Shown in pieces: positions 48,101 through 59,480 of a stretch of DNA of 64,000 bases. This DNA is from Bryopsis sp. KO-2023 (taxonomy: Eukaryota; Chlorophyta; Ulvophyceae; Bryopsidales; Bryopsidaceae). The notes under the pieces are model-generated. The model saw nothing but the letters and a program-made list of their open reading frames with translations. It ran no database searches and was not told the origin of the DNA. Both the position numbers and the translations under genes were made by a program. Where the stretch lies: contig BSYQ01000003.1 in NCBI GenBank assembly GCA_030272585.1, positions 7,006,001 to 7,070,000 of the forward strand, given 5' to 3'. The first letter of the stretch is position 1; each line of letters starts with the position of its first letter.

Positions 48101-50190
48101 GGCTGGCTCCAATCCTCCCATCACTTCCAAACCTTTCCATACTTCACTCGTCAGATCTGAACCCACTGTCAAATAGTATTGAGAAGGACTTACGCAAATT
48201 GCTTTGGACAATCCATCCGCAAGAACCTGCAGAGCAAGAAAAAAAAAAAAAAAGCATTTCAAAAATCATAACCCCCTCATGATGCCTAATTCACAGGTAG
48301 GAAATAAAAAAGAGATTTCAGGTTGTAGCGGAGCTGGAAAACGAATCGTTGTCAAAGAAAAGAGCTAATGGTTTGGTAACCAGGTTTTGACCGTTCAAAT
48401 TCAAACCATTGATTTCAGGAGCTACTTTGACAGAATTCACAACGCTGAGAGTGCAGGAAAGTTGGGAGAACACCAGCAACAATGATGAATTTCAAATAAT
48501 AATGGACTTCAGTTTATTCTTCGAAGCTCTCTGACTTGTTCCTATTTTGAAAAGATTTCTTGTGTTTCTTTCTGTCTCTCCCAATTTATCAAACAGAAAA
48601 AAAAAGATGCTTTTCTTTTGTACTTTGTGTAACGTCGATTTTCCAGCTTCCACCCTTTGAGCCAGAGCGATCAGATCTGGTGTCAAATCTTTGTCTTCTA
48701 AAGTGCCGACCACCCCATGCTGCTCCAATGATTTGTGCAAACCCAAAATGCACCATCCAGCATCCGAAAACCTTCCTGAGTTACAACCCATCACCAACAC
48801 CAAATTCTTTTAAAAAAGAGTAACAACACATACTCCCACGAGAAAAGCATCAACCTCAAATTTTTATTATTATCGATAAGCTAATGGTGGGGCTATGTGT
48901 ATATATATATGCTTATTTTATTTTTGTTGTTAGGAGGTTAGCAACAAATCTGACAGTGGAGGATTGTGATGGAAAAAACAACAACTGGAGCTGGTGATAT
49001 CCCAGCACAACACTCTTTCATATTTTAGAGAGGGTCTAAACCCCACCTTGGGCAATGTGCTCATCAAATTCGCTCAATTGTTTTTCAAGAAGCGCGGACA
49101 CCTTTTTGGCATTTTGAGACAATTGCAACCTTTGCAGATCGCTCTTCACAATCCTGAAAAGTTTTTGGGAAAAAAAAAATCAGATCTGTACAACCTACAA
49201 AAAGAATCTTTTACATGAGGCTTTGTTTCTGTGCCATCTTTGCTTGTTATGATTTCGCAATTTGTTTTCAACAATGCTTCAACAAACTCGACTCATAGAC
49301 AAAACTCTGGGGACCTCTTACTCCCCAAATAAATAAATAAATAAATAAATAAAAATAAATAAATATTATTGAAGAGACAATTTAAAAAAATGTGTTTCTG
49401 TTTTACGTATTATTCTAAAGACCCCATAAGTGACAAGCTAAAAATTTTCTCAACTCATCCAAAATTTCACCTGTATTCCTTCACATCCTGGAGAAGTTGA
49501 TTTGTTTTATTTCTCTCTTTTTCTTCACCATCAGAGACCTCCTTCAAAACATTTTCAAACATTTCCAGAGAGTCGTCCCGAGGTGGCACCTCAGCAAACA
49601 CCTCCTGTGCATAACTGTAGAGCGCCTGCTTCAACTTCAAAACCAGATCACAAAAAAAACAAAAGCTTAATTCTCTGTGGATACAATACCTGTATGGATT
49701 CCTTGGGTGCTTTTTTTTTGCTTCAGTTTCATTACAAAAACTGCTACTGCAAGTGAGAACGAAAATTCGAACATCTAATTTTGCCCTTCCAGGTGCTGGA
49801 ATATCTCAAATCACAATTTACCATTCCAGATATTTCCCAGCCCAGTGCTTCCTATTGATCCATTCATTGAGCTGCAAGAGATTCAGACATATTTTTGACA
49901 TATTTTATCTTGTCTGCTTGAATTTTCAGCACCTAAATCGTGGTATTTACCTTCCTTTCTTCAGCAGTGAGCCTTTGGAGTGCTTCTCGGAGAGCAGAAC
50001 CACTGACAATCTGCCGGAAAAATTTCCACAACAACAAAAGAGAAACAAATCGCGTGTTTTTCACGGCTTTTTTTACCGAAACGCAGATTTAACCGGCCAA
50101 GCGATGCAGGATTTGTGAAGGATGCACAGAAGAATGGGGGTGGGGCGGTACCTCGGATTCTTCAAAACCAGACAGAAGCTCGTCGAGCAT
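45118..50190 (-). CDS. ZW10 homologue (dynein recruitment / vesicle tether)
   Basis: Exons found: 50190-50152, 50010-49951, 49871-49822, 49625-49471, 49153-49047, 48775-48624, 48226-48085, 47918-47644, 47286-47169, 46869-46543, 46328-46054, 45924-45727, 45543-45118. The last ten chain in frame for 725 codons. The C-terminus has EWWEAGELQRTGF, then SEVRRLIYALFEHSDWREEC, as in plant and animal ZW10. Upstream, MLFSNDCFYLSDQLLMLP matches the conserved hydrophobic stretch of the family. ZW10 is part of the NRZ/Dsl1 Golgi-ER tether and of the RZZ complex that brings dynein to kinetochores. Total length near 775 fits. Exon 49871-49822 ends in phase 2 while 49625 starts in phase 0, so one small exon is missing from the model. 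Confidence 0.83.
49326..49365. repeat. (AAAT)n microsatellite
   Basis: About ten AAAT units with one interruption, in an intron of the ZW10 homologue. Confidence 0.9.
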
Positions 50191-50798
50191 GTCAATCAGC
50201 CAAAGCCAGAGAGATTTCGCGCGGAGGCAACAGCCCGATTTGAGTGCTCGCGGAATGCCATGCTCGTCTTTGTTTTCAAAATGAAAAATGTCGAACTTTC
50301 ATTTTCCAGACAAGGCTCATGCATAAATTGGCTGTGGTGAGAAATATGCTTGCATGACAACAACAAGAAGAAAGCATGCACAGGTTTGAAAGGTTTCAAT
50401 ATGGGGCTGGTAAAATTATGGAACAATGATGTGCTTCCTTCTTGATTTAAAAAGCTGCAGGAAATGTAAGCCATTTGTTTTTGCAACACATGATCGGATG
50501 AAGAATTTTTTCCTTTTTTTAAAGAGGGCAGCTATTTCCCACACTCCACAATATTTTCTTTTGACTGCAAGAATGAAAGAGAACCACTCCTGTAAGATGT
50601 CTGCCTGTAAATCCAGCTTGATATGGGTTGCTACATTCAAACAGCATCTTTCATTGTCCAGTTTCTGATAGGAACAAACCAGGCTCCCCCTTTTGCCACC
50701 AGCCAACCCCAAACAGCTTCAAAACAACAGTGGATTCCCCCCCAAAAAACTAGCCTTTTTCTTTGGGCTTTGACACACAAGAAGTAGTTTTGCATTGC

Positions 50799-51113
50799 TC
50801 ATTCTGTGCTTGGGCTTTGCACCACCGTCAGGTAGTATTCATGATTCTTGCTGAAATCAGGGGCGACCAAGATCTCATGCTTCTGGGACCTTATCCGCAA
50901 GAATTGAACCTCATCCTCAGACTCCAGAGCTTTGATTGCACTCCTGGCCTTTTTGATGAAGGAGGAAACCACGGCGGCGTAATGCACCGTGACGTCATTC
51001 TCCATGGTCGTTCGGATGGCTATTCCATCGCCATTCATTATCATCATGCCCTTGCATCCGTGAATGGACGATACTTTTTTGAACGCCTCCTCGACCTGGG
51101 CGATATCCCCCAT
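50799..51113 (-). CDS. Dynein light chain, roadblock/LC7 type
   Basis: A single exon of 104 codons. It shows the full roadblock fold: VEEAFKKVSSIHGCKG, MIMNGDGIAIRTTMEN, YAAVVSSFIKKARSAI, FLRIRSQKHEILVAPD and YYLTVVQSPSTE, matching DYNLRB along its whole length. The protein dimerises and binds dynein intermediate chains in cytoplasmic and axonemal dynein. Length is slightly above the usual 96, with a short insert (FSKNHE) before the last strand. It follows ZW10 head to tail on the same strand. Confidence 0.96.
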   Translation of the reverse strand: MGDIAQVEEAFKKVSSIHGCKGMMIMNGDGIAIRTTMENDVTVHYAAVVSSFIKKARSAIKALESEDEVQFLRIRSQKHEILVAPDFSKNHEYYLTVVQSPSTE

Positions 51114-51682
51114 TCTAACGGCTCAATTTCGATGAATGCTCTGTTTGTTTCACTGTGCTGGTGTGCCCTCCTTTCGATCTTTTTGGCAAAAGACGTCAAT
51201 GGGGACGTCTGTTGGCGTCAGGCCTTGCTTTTGTGTGGATCGCTGCTGACGTGGATGTTCTTTATGGCGAGGAAAGGTCTTTTCGCAGAAATGGATTGAG
51301 TTGCTGGCAGCTGATGTTTGGGTTTTCGTCAGGGCTGGTGGAATGTTTTGTTTAGCCGCTCATCAGCCTGTTGGTGGGAGTTGCTGGCATCGCCGCAATG
51401 TCCGACATGCATTGTTTCGTAACTCGTCCGCACTCGCCAGCCCTTCCTCCAGAGTTTCAAAAGCCGAGCCACACCCTGCTCGTCTAGACCATAGAAAGGC
51501 ACGTGGTCCCCTAGGGTTGTTTCTTTGTTTCATGAAATTTCTTCCTTTCTGAAAACTCAGCTCTTGGATCAAATCCCCAGAGATTTGTGTGGTAACTTAT
51601 TTGGTGGTTTCTGAGGTAGTTTCTTGGAGCCTGTTCTGATTCCTTCTTGGTTTTTCTGTGGGAAAAAGGTTTTGTGTTCCAG

Positions 51683-54600
51683 CTCTGTCGAAGCTGTAAC
51701 CAGCACTGAACCAGGTTTAGTATTTACAGCTGGTGATTCGGAATGCTGGGATGAAGGTGGTGTGGGCAGTCCAGTGGTATGCATCTTTCCAGCATGAATT
51801 TAAAAAGAAATCTCATACTTTTAATGAATGGCAGTCAGACCAAAAAAACAATGGAATGAAGCGATCCGTGGAAATTTTGAGTGGAATTTCTCAAGTGTGT
51901 CTGTTAAATTCGATTTTCATCGAAAACAAAATTTTCCTATTTGCAACGAAAGCGACATGCCCCAACCATTCCGAAAATAAACTAATGAAATTCCCCATGA
52001 CTGTGATCCGACACTCTTTTTCATCTATTTGTTGCAATGAATGTTGGTTTATGTTGGAGGATCTATGAGTTAGGCTTCCGTTTTCATTTGGTGCGACTTT
52101 TTTTTCCACAGGTCTCATGTTTTGTTGGGGATAATGAACAAAGGTGGTTCATGTGGTACTCTGGGTGGAAAGAAACCAAACCCATTCATTCCGTTTTGCC
52201 TTCATCAGGGAGTGTAGGTAGGTCTGACACTGATGCTCGACACAGTTCAGGGTCCAGTCACAGTTAAGCTAGCATGTTTTTCCATTATCCCTTTGTTGGA
52301 TTGGTGGGAAAAAATTCGATTAAAGATTCAACTCACATTTATGGGTGTAACACTGGAGTGCATTTTCTTGCTCGTTGTACTATGTGTGCAGAAAAGCCAA
52401 GAAATAGACTGGAAACATTTTCAAACTTTTTGATGGAAAAAGAATTCATGTTCACTGGTTGAATGGGCAATATTATTTCGGATCGGTGCCCTGACCCCTG
52501 GGTGGGGGATTTGTTTTTGCGGTGTAATGAAGGTGTGGCTTGTTCATCGGATGGAGTCAATTGGGAGCGAGTTCAAATATCTGACAACGGTGAGGGTGTG
52601 CACATTTGGGCTGGATGTTCGAAAACAAATCGACATCTTGCAACGCAAATCGTGACACCAAGGTTCGGAATTAAGAATTGAACCCAGCCTCCAGACTCAT
52701 CTTGGTCGTTAGAACCAACTGCTGGAATGTTCGCATGGGGGAAAGATGCATTCCAAAAGGGATATGTGCCATTTTGCCAAGAGATTTTGCTTTTGAGTTT
52801 GCTTTTTATGGGGGAACGTGGTATCGTAGACAGAATGCAAACCACAATTCAATTTTAAAAAGGAGCATATTAAGTCTGCACGGGGTCAATTTCCAGGTCT
52901 TATGTAAGGTAATATTCAAAAGGAATGTGTTCGTATGAGACTCCGGGATGCAGTCAAAATATTGAGGACATTCAATGCATGGTCAGATTGATCTTTAGAA
53001 TGACCATCATAATCAATTATTTTCAAGGTTCTATTAGTTTCCTCATAAAAAAATAAATGTTTTTTTGAAATCTTATAGGTCCAGCTCAGAAAGGCTCCGC
53101 TATACAGGCCAACGAGGACTGGTGGACATTCGACACATGCCACTTGGCAGCATCTGATGTTCAGGTAACAAACGATTTGAACCCCCTTTTTCTTTTCTTA
53201 TGGAGATCCAAATTAAAAGGCTATGTGACTGGTTGGGATTGTTTTACATACTCTAATATTGTCATTTTTCCCCTTCAGATTTTGTCCAACAGCTCTGTCA
53301 GCGATGGAATCGGGGTGTATTGGATGTTCTATTCCGGAGGCTCGTTCGAAGACGCTGTCGCTCCAAACAATATGCCAGGTGTCCGAGAGGGTGAAAAAAT
53401 CGAAGGATTAAGAATGAGGCCAGGACTCGCCATGAGTCAGGTCAGTTGCTGTTCAAATTTTCTCACTTTTTTGGAATATACGATGCCACGCCTGTACCGC
53501 TGACAACCTCCAATGAATGGTTGAAAAAGGAGATTTGAACACTAGTTGGGGTATGACTTTTGATGTTGGCAATGCAGAATGGATACAATTGGGCTAGAAT
53601 CGAAGGTGCACATTACACCGGAGCCTTGTTCGAGGAAGATCCAGACGAAAAAGATTGGGATGAGCTCTTCGGCGCTTGCCCCCAGGTGGTGAACGCCGGG
53701 CCTAGGGATCTGCGGATGTATTATCATTCCTTCGACAAAAACAAGGGAAGATATGTTATTGGATTGGCCAAGTCTAAGGACGGATTTGAATGGAAAAAGA
53801 GCGGGCCAGTGTTGTCTGGTGGTGAGGATTCGGAGTTCGATGGCAAAGGTGTGGCCTCTCCATTTGTGGTAAGATTTCTTTAATTTGATGTCGATTTTAT
53901 TTTTCCCTATGCATGCACTCATGCTGAAAAATAGTTGGACGCATGGCTGAATCCACTGATCCAAAACGACATAGGATGACCATAACACAAAGATCCCTCC
54001 CCGTTTTCTTTTGGATTTTTCTTGTTGCTGACTTTTTTTTGCATGACTGTTTGTCTGTTTGTGTCTGGAAGACAAAAGATGTGGACAGCGGCAAGTTTTT
54101 GATGTTCTATGAGGCAGTCGACAGCAAAAACGAACGAAGCGTTGGATTGGCAGTATCTGACGATGGCTTGATGAATTGGTGAGCTATTAATCTTGTTTTC
54201 GTTCGTATGATATTCATTGCACCGTTTGGCTTTTTCATCTCTACAAAGCTCTCCAGCTGTGAAAAAAGGCATGATTTTCCATTATTTATCTTCTTTCGGT
54301 GGGTCTTTAACACATGCTCCGTTGTCAGGAATCGACATCCTCGGCCGGTTTTGTCGAAATCGGGAGGGTCTGGATGGGATTGTGGCAGCATTGGCAGTCC
54401 ATGGGCAGTATCTATGGCGGGTGGACGATGGAGACTGTACTATGCAGCCCGAAAAGACGCCACAGGTGAAAACTCAGAATTGGTGCGGTGGCAGAAAATG
54501 CCCCATGCAGATGAACACATGATGAAAACAACCAGAATGCATTTCACTGTTCTCTTGGGTGGGATGGTGTGCTGAAGCTTTCTCCTTCTAAGAAGCCCCA

Positions 54601-54776
54601 AATGAATTCATCATTTGCATTTCGAGATCTTTCGAGGTGGTTTGGCTTTAACTGCAGCTCTGCTTTTGCTGTGTACAGGTTCCTGGGATGGAATAGGGTT
54701 GGCACTCAGTGTCACAGATGGGGAAACGTTTGAGGGTATCGCCACTGAATTCAAGAGGAGGACAGGGAAATCTTGA
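51683..54776 (+). CDS. Five-bladed beta-propeller glycosidase-like protein (5' end unresolved)
   Basis: Nine exons join in frame: 51683-51776, 52112-52217, 52533-52589, 53079-53164, 53279-53440, 53578-53868, 54072-54178, 54329-54465, 54679-54776 (at least 379 residues). Blade-like strands repeat: RWFMWYSGW, GVYWMFYSGG, LRMYYHSFD, KFLMFYEAVD and RWRLYYAARKD, each followed by a variant of IGLAxSxDG. EGGVGSPVV and CGSIGSPWAV are typical of GH32/GH43/GH68-type propellers that act on fructans or arabinans, or bind sugars. The real substrate and catalytic acids cannot be assigned. The first exon enters in phase 2, so at least one exon upstream (51114-51682) is missing; the short frames there are not convincing. 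Confidence 0.75.
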
Positions 54777-55283
54777 CGCAGTCATCCATGTTCTTCTGCA
54801 CTGATTCACATATTCTTTGGCAATTCTGGTGCATTTGCGGTTTTTCATTTTTGTTCATTTTTTTAGACCTTCATTTTCTTTTTTTTCCTTGTTTGCTACA
54901 CGTTTTAATGGGTTTCGAAATGCCGAAAGTTGTATCCATCTCAACTAAAGAGACATCAGATATATCAGCATATTCTTTTATTCCAAAGAAACAAATTCTG
55001 GAAGAGAAAGTCTGGTAATTGGCATTGGCTTTTTTACGTTCGATGCTGTATATAATTGAACACACTTACACCAGGACTTCCCAGTCGGAACAATTTTTTT
55101 CAAAGTCAAATTTGAACTCCTGACATATCCAGCAGGCCATGGAAGATGCATAACACCAGAAAAAGATATCGAAAAAAGAATACAATGTAATCCCAAATGA
55201 ATCCCGGTAACCGAAAGAAAAAACTCACTCACTCAACTGCAAGAATAGAACCACACCGCCAAACAAAACAATTTCCTTCGGCT
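54777..55283. other. Spacer between converging genes
   Basis: T-rich, lies between the stop codons of the propeller gene (+) and IleRS (-). No exon or motif recognised. Confidence 0.5.
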
Positions 55284-58200
55284 TTAAACACCGACCTCCA
55301 CTGCCTTCGGCTGTGGTTTGAACCCCATGTCCACCACCACAGGTAAACACCGTTCGCACAACTCTTTGTGGTCGTCATGGCTTCCCACTGCAGAACTGTA
55401 GTTCCAGCATCTTCCACATTTTCCACCATCGGCTCGGGCCACCCCCACAGCCACCTCACCCAGACCTTCCACCTGAGCAACCGAGTTGAACTCACACCCC
55501 ATCGCCACATCTTTGGCCACTTTTTCTGCCTCAGACGTCAAAAACAAGTATCGCATATCGTCCACCCCGTTCTCACTACCGCTGTAGGAAACAGCCCCTC
55601 CCAAGCTGGCATCATTCTCGACATACACCAACACTTTGGCCTCCATGGATGCCCCGACGAATTTGTTCTCCCTGGCTACCTCCAGAGCTTTAGTGACCAC
55701 TTCCCTCAGCCCCAGTGCCGCTTCCCACGATTTCGAATCCTCAGTACTCCAATCGCTCAAGAAGCGAGGGTTGGGCTGAAACCAGCCGGCCTTGAACACG
55801 GATGCCTCCTGATCTGAAACATGCAAATTGCTCCAGGCATCCTCAGCCAAATGGGGCAAGATCGGGGCAGATGCTGTCAGCATCCCGAACAGAAGGTCGT
55901 TCAGCACAGTCTGGCAGGACCTTCTGGAGAACGATGTCTTGCCCTGAATGTACAGCCTATCCTTCGCAGCATCCAGATAAAAATTCGACAAATCCGCCAC
56001 CACGAATCGATTCATGACTGACATGAATCTCGAGAACTGGTAAGTGTTGAAGGCCTCCTCCACCTCACGGAGCGCCGTGGAGAACCTGGTCAGAATGTAT
56101 CGATCGATGGATGGAAGGTCTTCGTAAGCAACAGCCTCCGTTTTTGGATCGAAATCGGACAGATTCCCAAGTAGAAATCGAATCGTTCCTCGAAGCTTGC
56201 GATAGGTGTCAGCAGTTTGCTTGAGAATTCCAGACCCGATCGCAACATCAGATGAATAATCCACGCTGGACACCCACAGCCTCAATACATCCGCTCCGTA
56301 GGCAGGCTCCTGTTTCTGGTTCTTGCCCCCTTCAATAACCTTCCTGGGATCGATCACATTTCCCAGACTTTTCGACATTTTCCTGCCCCTCTCGTCCAAG
56401 ACGAAGCCATGAGTAATCACTTGATCATAGGGAGGCGTTCCGTTGGTAGCCACACTGGTCAACAGTGAACTTTGAAACCACCCTCTGTGCTGGTCAGACC
56501 CCTCCAGGTAGAGATTTGCGGGATATCTAACATTTTCATTGTTTTCCAGCACCGCAGCCCAGCTCGTTCCTGAATCGAACCAAACATCCATCGTGTCCTC
56601 CCCCTTTCTCAAATCCCCAGCCATATCTCGGTACTTTTCTGGCAGTAAATCGGCGATGTCCTTTTCCCACCAAGCATCGGTGCCTTCCTCAGCTACGATG
56701 CTTTGCACATAGGAAATCGTTTCCTCCGTCATGAGGGGCTCCCCAGTGACTTTGTTATAGAAAGCCGGAATCGGTACTCCCCACCTCCTTTGCCGTGAAA
56801 TACACCAATCAGATCGGCCCCCAGTCATGGCACTGATTCGATTCAACCCTGAAGAAGGCACCCATTTCACATTGGAGATCGCTGCCAACGCATCCTCCCT
56901 GAATCCATCCACCGAGGCAAACCACTGGTCGGTCGCTCTGAAAATGATTGGCTTTTTCGTTCGCCAATCGTAAGGATACTTGTGCTGATAAGGCTCCTCC
57001 TTCAAGAGAGCATCCACACCTTTCAATTCTTCCAACACAGCTTTGTTACCCTCGTTCAAAACTTTCAGCCCCTCGAATTTGCCAGCTTCTGCGGTGAACC
57101 TCCCATAATCATCCACAGGGGAAAACACCTCCAACCCGTACTGAATTCCAGCCTTGTAGTCCTCTTGACCATGGCCCGGAGCGGTGTGAACCAAGCCAGT
57201 ACCCGTTTCTGTCGTGATATAATCGCCCCCCAAAATCACAGGCTGGATTTTTTCCGGGTATAGAGGGTGTCTGTAGCTGACCCCCTCCAAATCGGCACCC
57301 TTGAAAGTTGCAAGAGGCTTCAACCCCACCCCGAATTTCTCTTCCAAATTCTTGATCAGGTCCACAGCTACAATGATTCTCTCCACTGTGATGCCTTCCA
57401 CATCCCCAGTTTGAACCTCAACCAGCGCATAGTCCAGATCAGGGTTCACCGCTACAGCCCTGTTCGCAGGGACCGTCCAAGGAGTGGTGGTCCAAATTGC
57501 CAGCGAAGCCGGCATGAAATCCTTTAATACCTCCACGTCTTTTTCGATTTGAAAAGCAACGAAACAAGAACGAGAAGTGTGGCCCTCCGGGTATTCCAAT
57601 TCAGCCTCCGCAAGGGCTGTTTGGGAAGATGGACTCCAATGCACCGGCTTTCTTCCACGATAAATATGGCCATTAGCAACCATCTTGGCGAACACCCCCA
57701 GCTGAGCAGCTTCGTATTTTGGCTGCAGAGTCAAGTAAGGGTTCTCCCAATCGGCCCAGACCCCATACCTTTTGAACTGCTCCTTTTGGGCAGCAACAGT
57801 TTTCTCGGCGAATTTCTTGGCTCGTTTTCTCAAATCCAGGGGGGTCAATAACTTTTGCTCTTCTCTGGGGATGGATTGCAGGACTTTCAATTCGATGGGG
57901 AGCCCGTGGGTGTCCCAGCCAGGGATGAAAGCAACTTTCTTTCCTTTCAGCAGCTGATATCGATTGATGAAGTCCTTCAGGATTTTGTTCATGGCATGGC
58001 CGATATGCAAATCTCCATTGGCATAAGGAGGGCCATCGTGCAGGGTGAACATTTCCCCAGGATTTTCCTTCCCGACGCTTTCCAGCACTTTGTTTTCCTC
58101 CCAGAATTTCTGAAGCTCGGGTTCCCTGGTCAAGGAATTAGCCCTCAGACTGAACGCAGTTTTGGGCAACGCCACGGTTTCCTGGTAGACGCTTTGCTCC

Positions 58201-58409
58201 TTCTTTTTTCTCGCTGCGACCGTCACGCATCGACGCTGGGAGTAATTCGAGCCTTCGTGCACGGGGGCACTTCGCAAGAAGCCTGTCTGGGGGCTATCCA
58301 TTCTGTGGGTAGCGCGCTGAAACAGAGAACCAGTCGATGGCACCCGTCGCGGGGCAACTGGGCAACAGACGGCGCCCGCCGCGAGCTTGGGAACTTTGAG
58401 AGGCCACAT
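55284..58409 (-). CDS. Isoleucyl-tRNA synthetase, bacterial/organellar type
   Basis: One uninterrupted frame of 1041 codons. After about 75 Arg/Ser/Ala-rich residues that look like a transit peptide come NSLTREPELQKFWEENKV, the class I motif YANGDLHIGHAMNK (about 136), GWDTHGLPIELK, the editing domain with TTTPWTVPANRAV, the second class I motif GRKMSKSLGNVIDP (about 676), and the C-terminal zinc knuckle CGRCW with CERC (about 995-1020). The zinc knuckle and order of domains are those of bacterial IleRS, so it probably charges tRNA-Ile in plastid or mitochondrion. The lack of introns is odd beside intron-rich neighbours. The ATG at 58409 is the first of the frame. Confidence 0.96.
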   Translation of the reverse strand: MWPLKVPKLAAGAVCCPVAPRRVPSTGSLFQRATHRMDSPQTGFLRSAPVHEGSNYSQRRCVTVAARKKKEQSVYQETVALPKTAFSLRANSLTREPELQKFWEENKVLESVGKENPGEMFTLHDGPPYANGDLHIGHAMNKILKDFINRYQLLKGKKVAFIPGWDTHGLPIELKVLQSIPREEQKLLTPLDLRKRAKKFAEKTVAAQKEQFKRYGVWADWENPYLTLQPKYEAAQLGVFAKMVANGHIYRGRKPVHWSPSSQTALAEAELEYPEGHTSRSCFVAFQIEKDVEVLKDFMPASLAIWTTTPWTVPANRAVAVNPDLDYALVEVQTGDVEGITVERIIVAVDLIKNLEEKFGVGLKPLATFKGADLEGVSYRHPLYPEKIQPVILGGDYITTETGTGLVHTAPGHGQEDYKAGIQYGLEVFSPVDDYGRFTAEAGKFEGLKVLNEGNKAVLEELKGVDALLKEEPYQHKYPYDWRTKKPIIFRATDQWFASVDGFREDALAAISNVKWVPSSGLNRISAMTGGRSDWCISRQRRWGVPIPAFYNKVTGEPLMTEETISYVQSIVAEEGTDAWWEKDIADLLPEKYRDMAGDLRKGEDTMDVWFDSGTSWAAVLENNENVRYPANLYLEGSDQHRGWFQSSLLTSVATNGTPPYDQVITHGFVLDERGRKMSKSLGNVIDPRKVIEGGKNQKQEPAYGADVLRLWVSSVDYSSDVAIGSGILKQTADTYRKLRGTIRFLLGNLSDFDPKTEAVAYEDLPSIDRYILTRFSTALREVEEAFNTYQFSRFMSVMNRFVVADLSNFYLDAAKDRLYIQGKTSFSRRSCQTVLNDLLFGMLTASAPILPHLAEDAWSNLHVSDQEASVFKAGWFQPNPRFLSDWSTEDSKSWEAALGLREVVTKALEVARENKFVGASMEAKVLVYVENDASLGGAVSYSGSENGVDDMRYLFLTSEAEKVAKDVAMGCEFNSVAQVEGLGEVAVGVARADGGKCGRCWNYSSAVGSHDDHKELCERCLPVVVDMGFKPQPKAVEVGV

Positions 58410-58675
58410 TTCGTTGGCCTGCTTCTTGCCAACGAGCAGCAGACTTCGGTTCGGTTCACTAGCTACCCACCACCACCGAGAAGAAACACCAGCACACGTG
58501 GCCCATCACGTGCGTGATCAATTATACATAATTCGTTTTAAATTTTGTTTCCTTGTGAAGCGGCCGTTCTTGTGGCGAATTTGCCATATGAAGTGGAAAA
58601 AAAAAAAACTCGACGAAAACATGGGGGACAGAAGAAAAATTACTGAACAAATGATTTGATAAATCCTGGTCTCAA

Positions 58676-59480
58676 AGGATAGCTTACAAGTCCACACATT
58701 CCCTCTGATAATCTCCCAGGAGCAGTAGCAGCACTGCTCTGAAAACATTGATTGCTGATGTTTTTTACTGTGCTTCATTCAGCAGTGACACAGAATTTTT
58801 GACAATCATTGCCCAGCAAAATGGGCTCTTTGACTCTTCCTTTGCATCGATCGAGCCTTTTTTTTTGTGAACAAACAGCCTAAACCAGCTGCCCCTATTT
58901 AAACTAACCATTGTTGTTCATCTCCCGACATCAATGCTAATACGAACATATTTTTTTTGTGGCCAATTGTGCCCCAATTGGCCTTCTCCCTTTTGCCAGC
59001 CTGGCAACGCTTTACTCTTATCCCCCTTTGCAAGAGACCCATCCCGAATCTCTCTCTTTTTTGTCACATTTTCCCAAAATTCACAACCAGCTCGGGTTGC
59101 CTGTATGGGATCCTTCATTTAAAACTGTAAACCACACTGATGGATCCAAAAATCTTATCCAGCGGTGATACGGGTAGACCCATCCCGATTCTCCCTCTCT
59201 CTTTTGTCACATTTTTCCAAAATTCACAACCAGCTCGGGTTGCCTGTATGTGATCCTCCATCAAAAACTGTAAACAACGCTGATGGATCCAAAAATCTTA
59301 TCCAGCAGCGGTGATACGGGCAGACCCATCCCAATTCCTCCTCTCTCTTTTGTCACATTTTCCCAAAATTCACAACCAGCTCGGGTTGCATGTGCGAGAT
59401 CCTTCATTTAAAACTGTAAACCACACTGATAGATCCAAATATCTTATCCAGCAGCAGTGATGTGGGCGGACCTATCCCGA
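58676..59480. repeat. Inverted copy of the satellite element
   Basis: 58676-59040 is the reverse complement of 26241-26600 with few changes. It is followed by three satellite units starting near 59038, 59179 and 59324 (141-147 bp apart), inverted relative to those at 25020-26240. It sits upstream of the IleRS start, whose promoter must lie in about 58410-58675. Confidence 0.9.

Noticed and set aside
51134-51299. 55-codon frame with a hydrophobic N-terminus, possible signal peptide for the propeller gene
   Set aside because: I could not join it in frame to the exon at 51683 with a good donor, and it starts 20 bases from the dynein light chain start.
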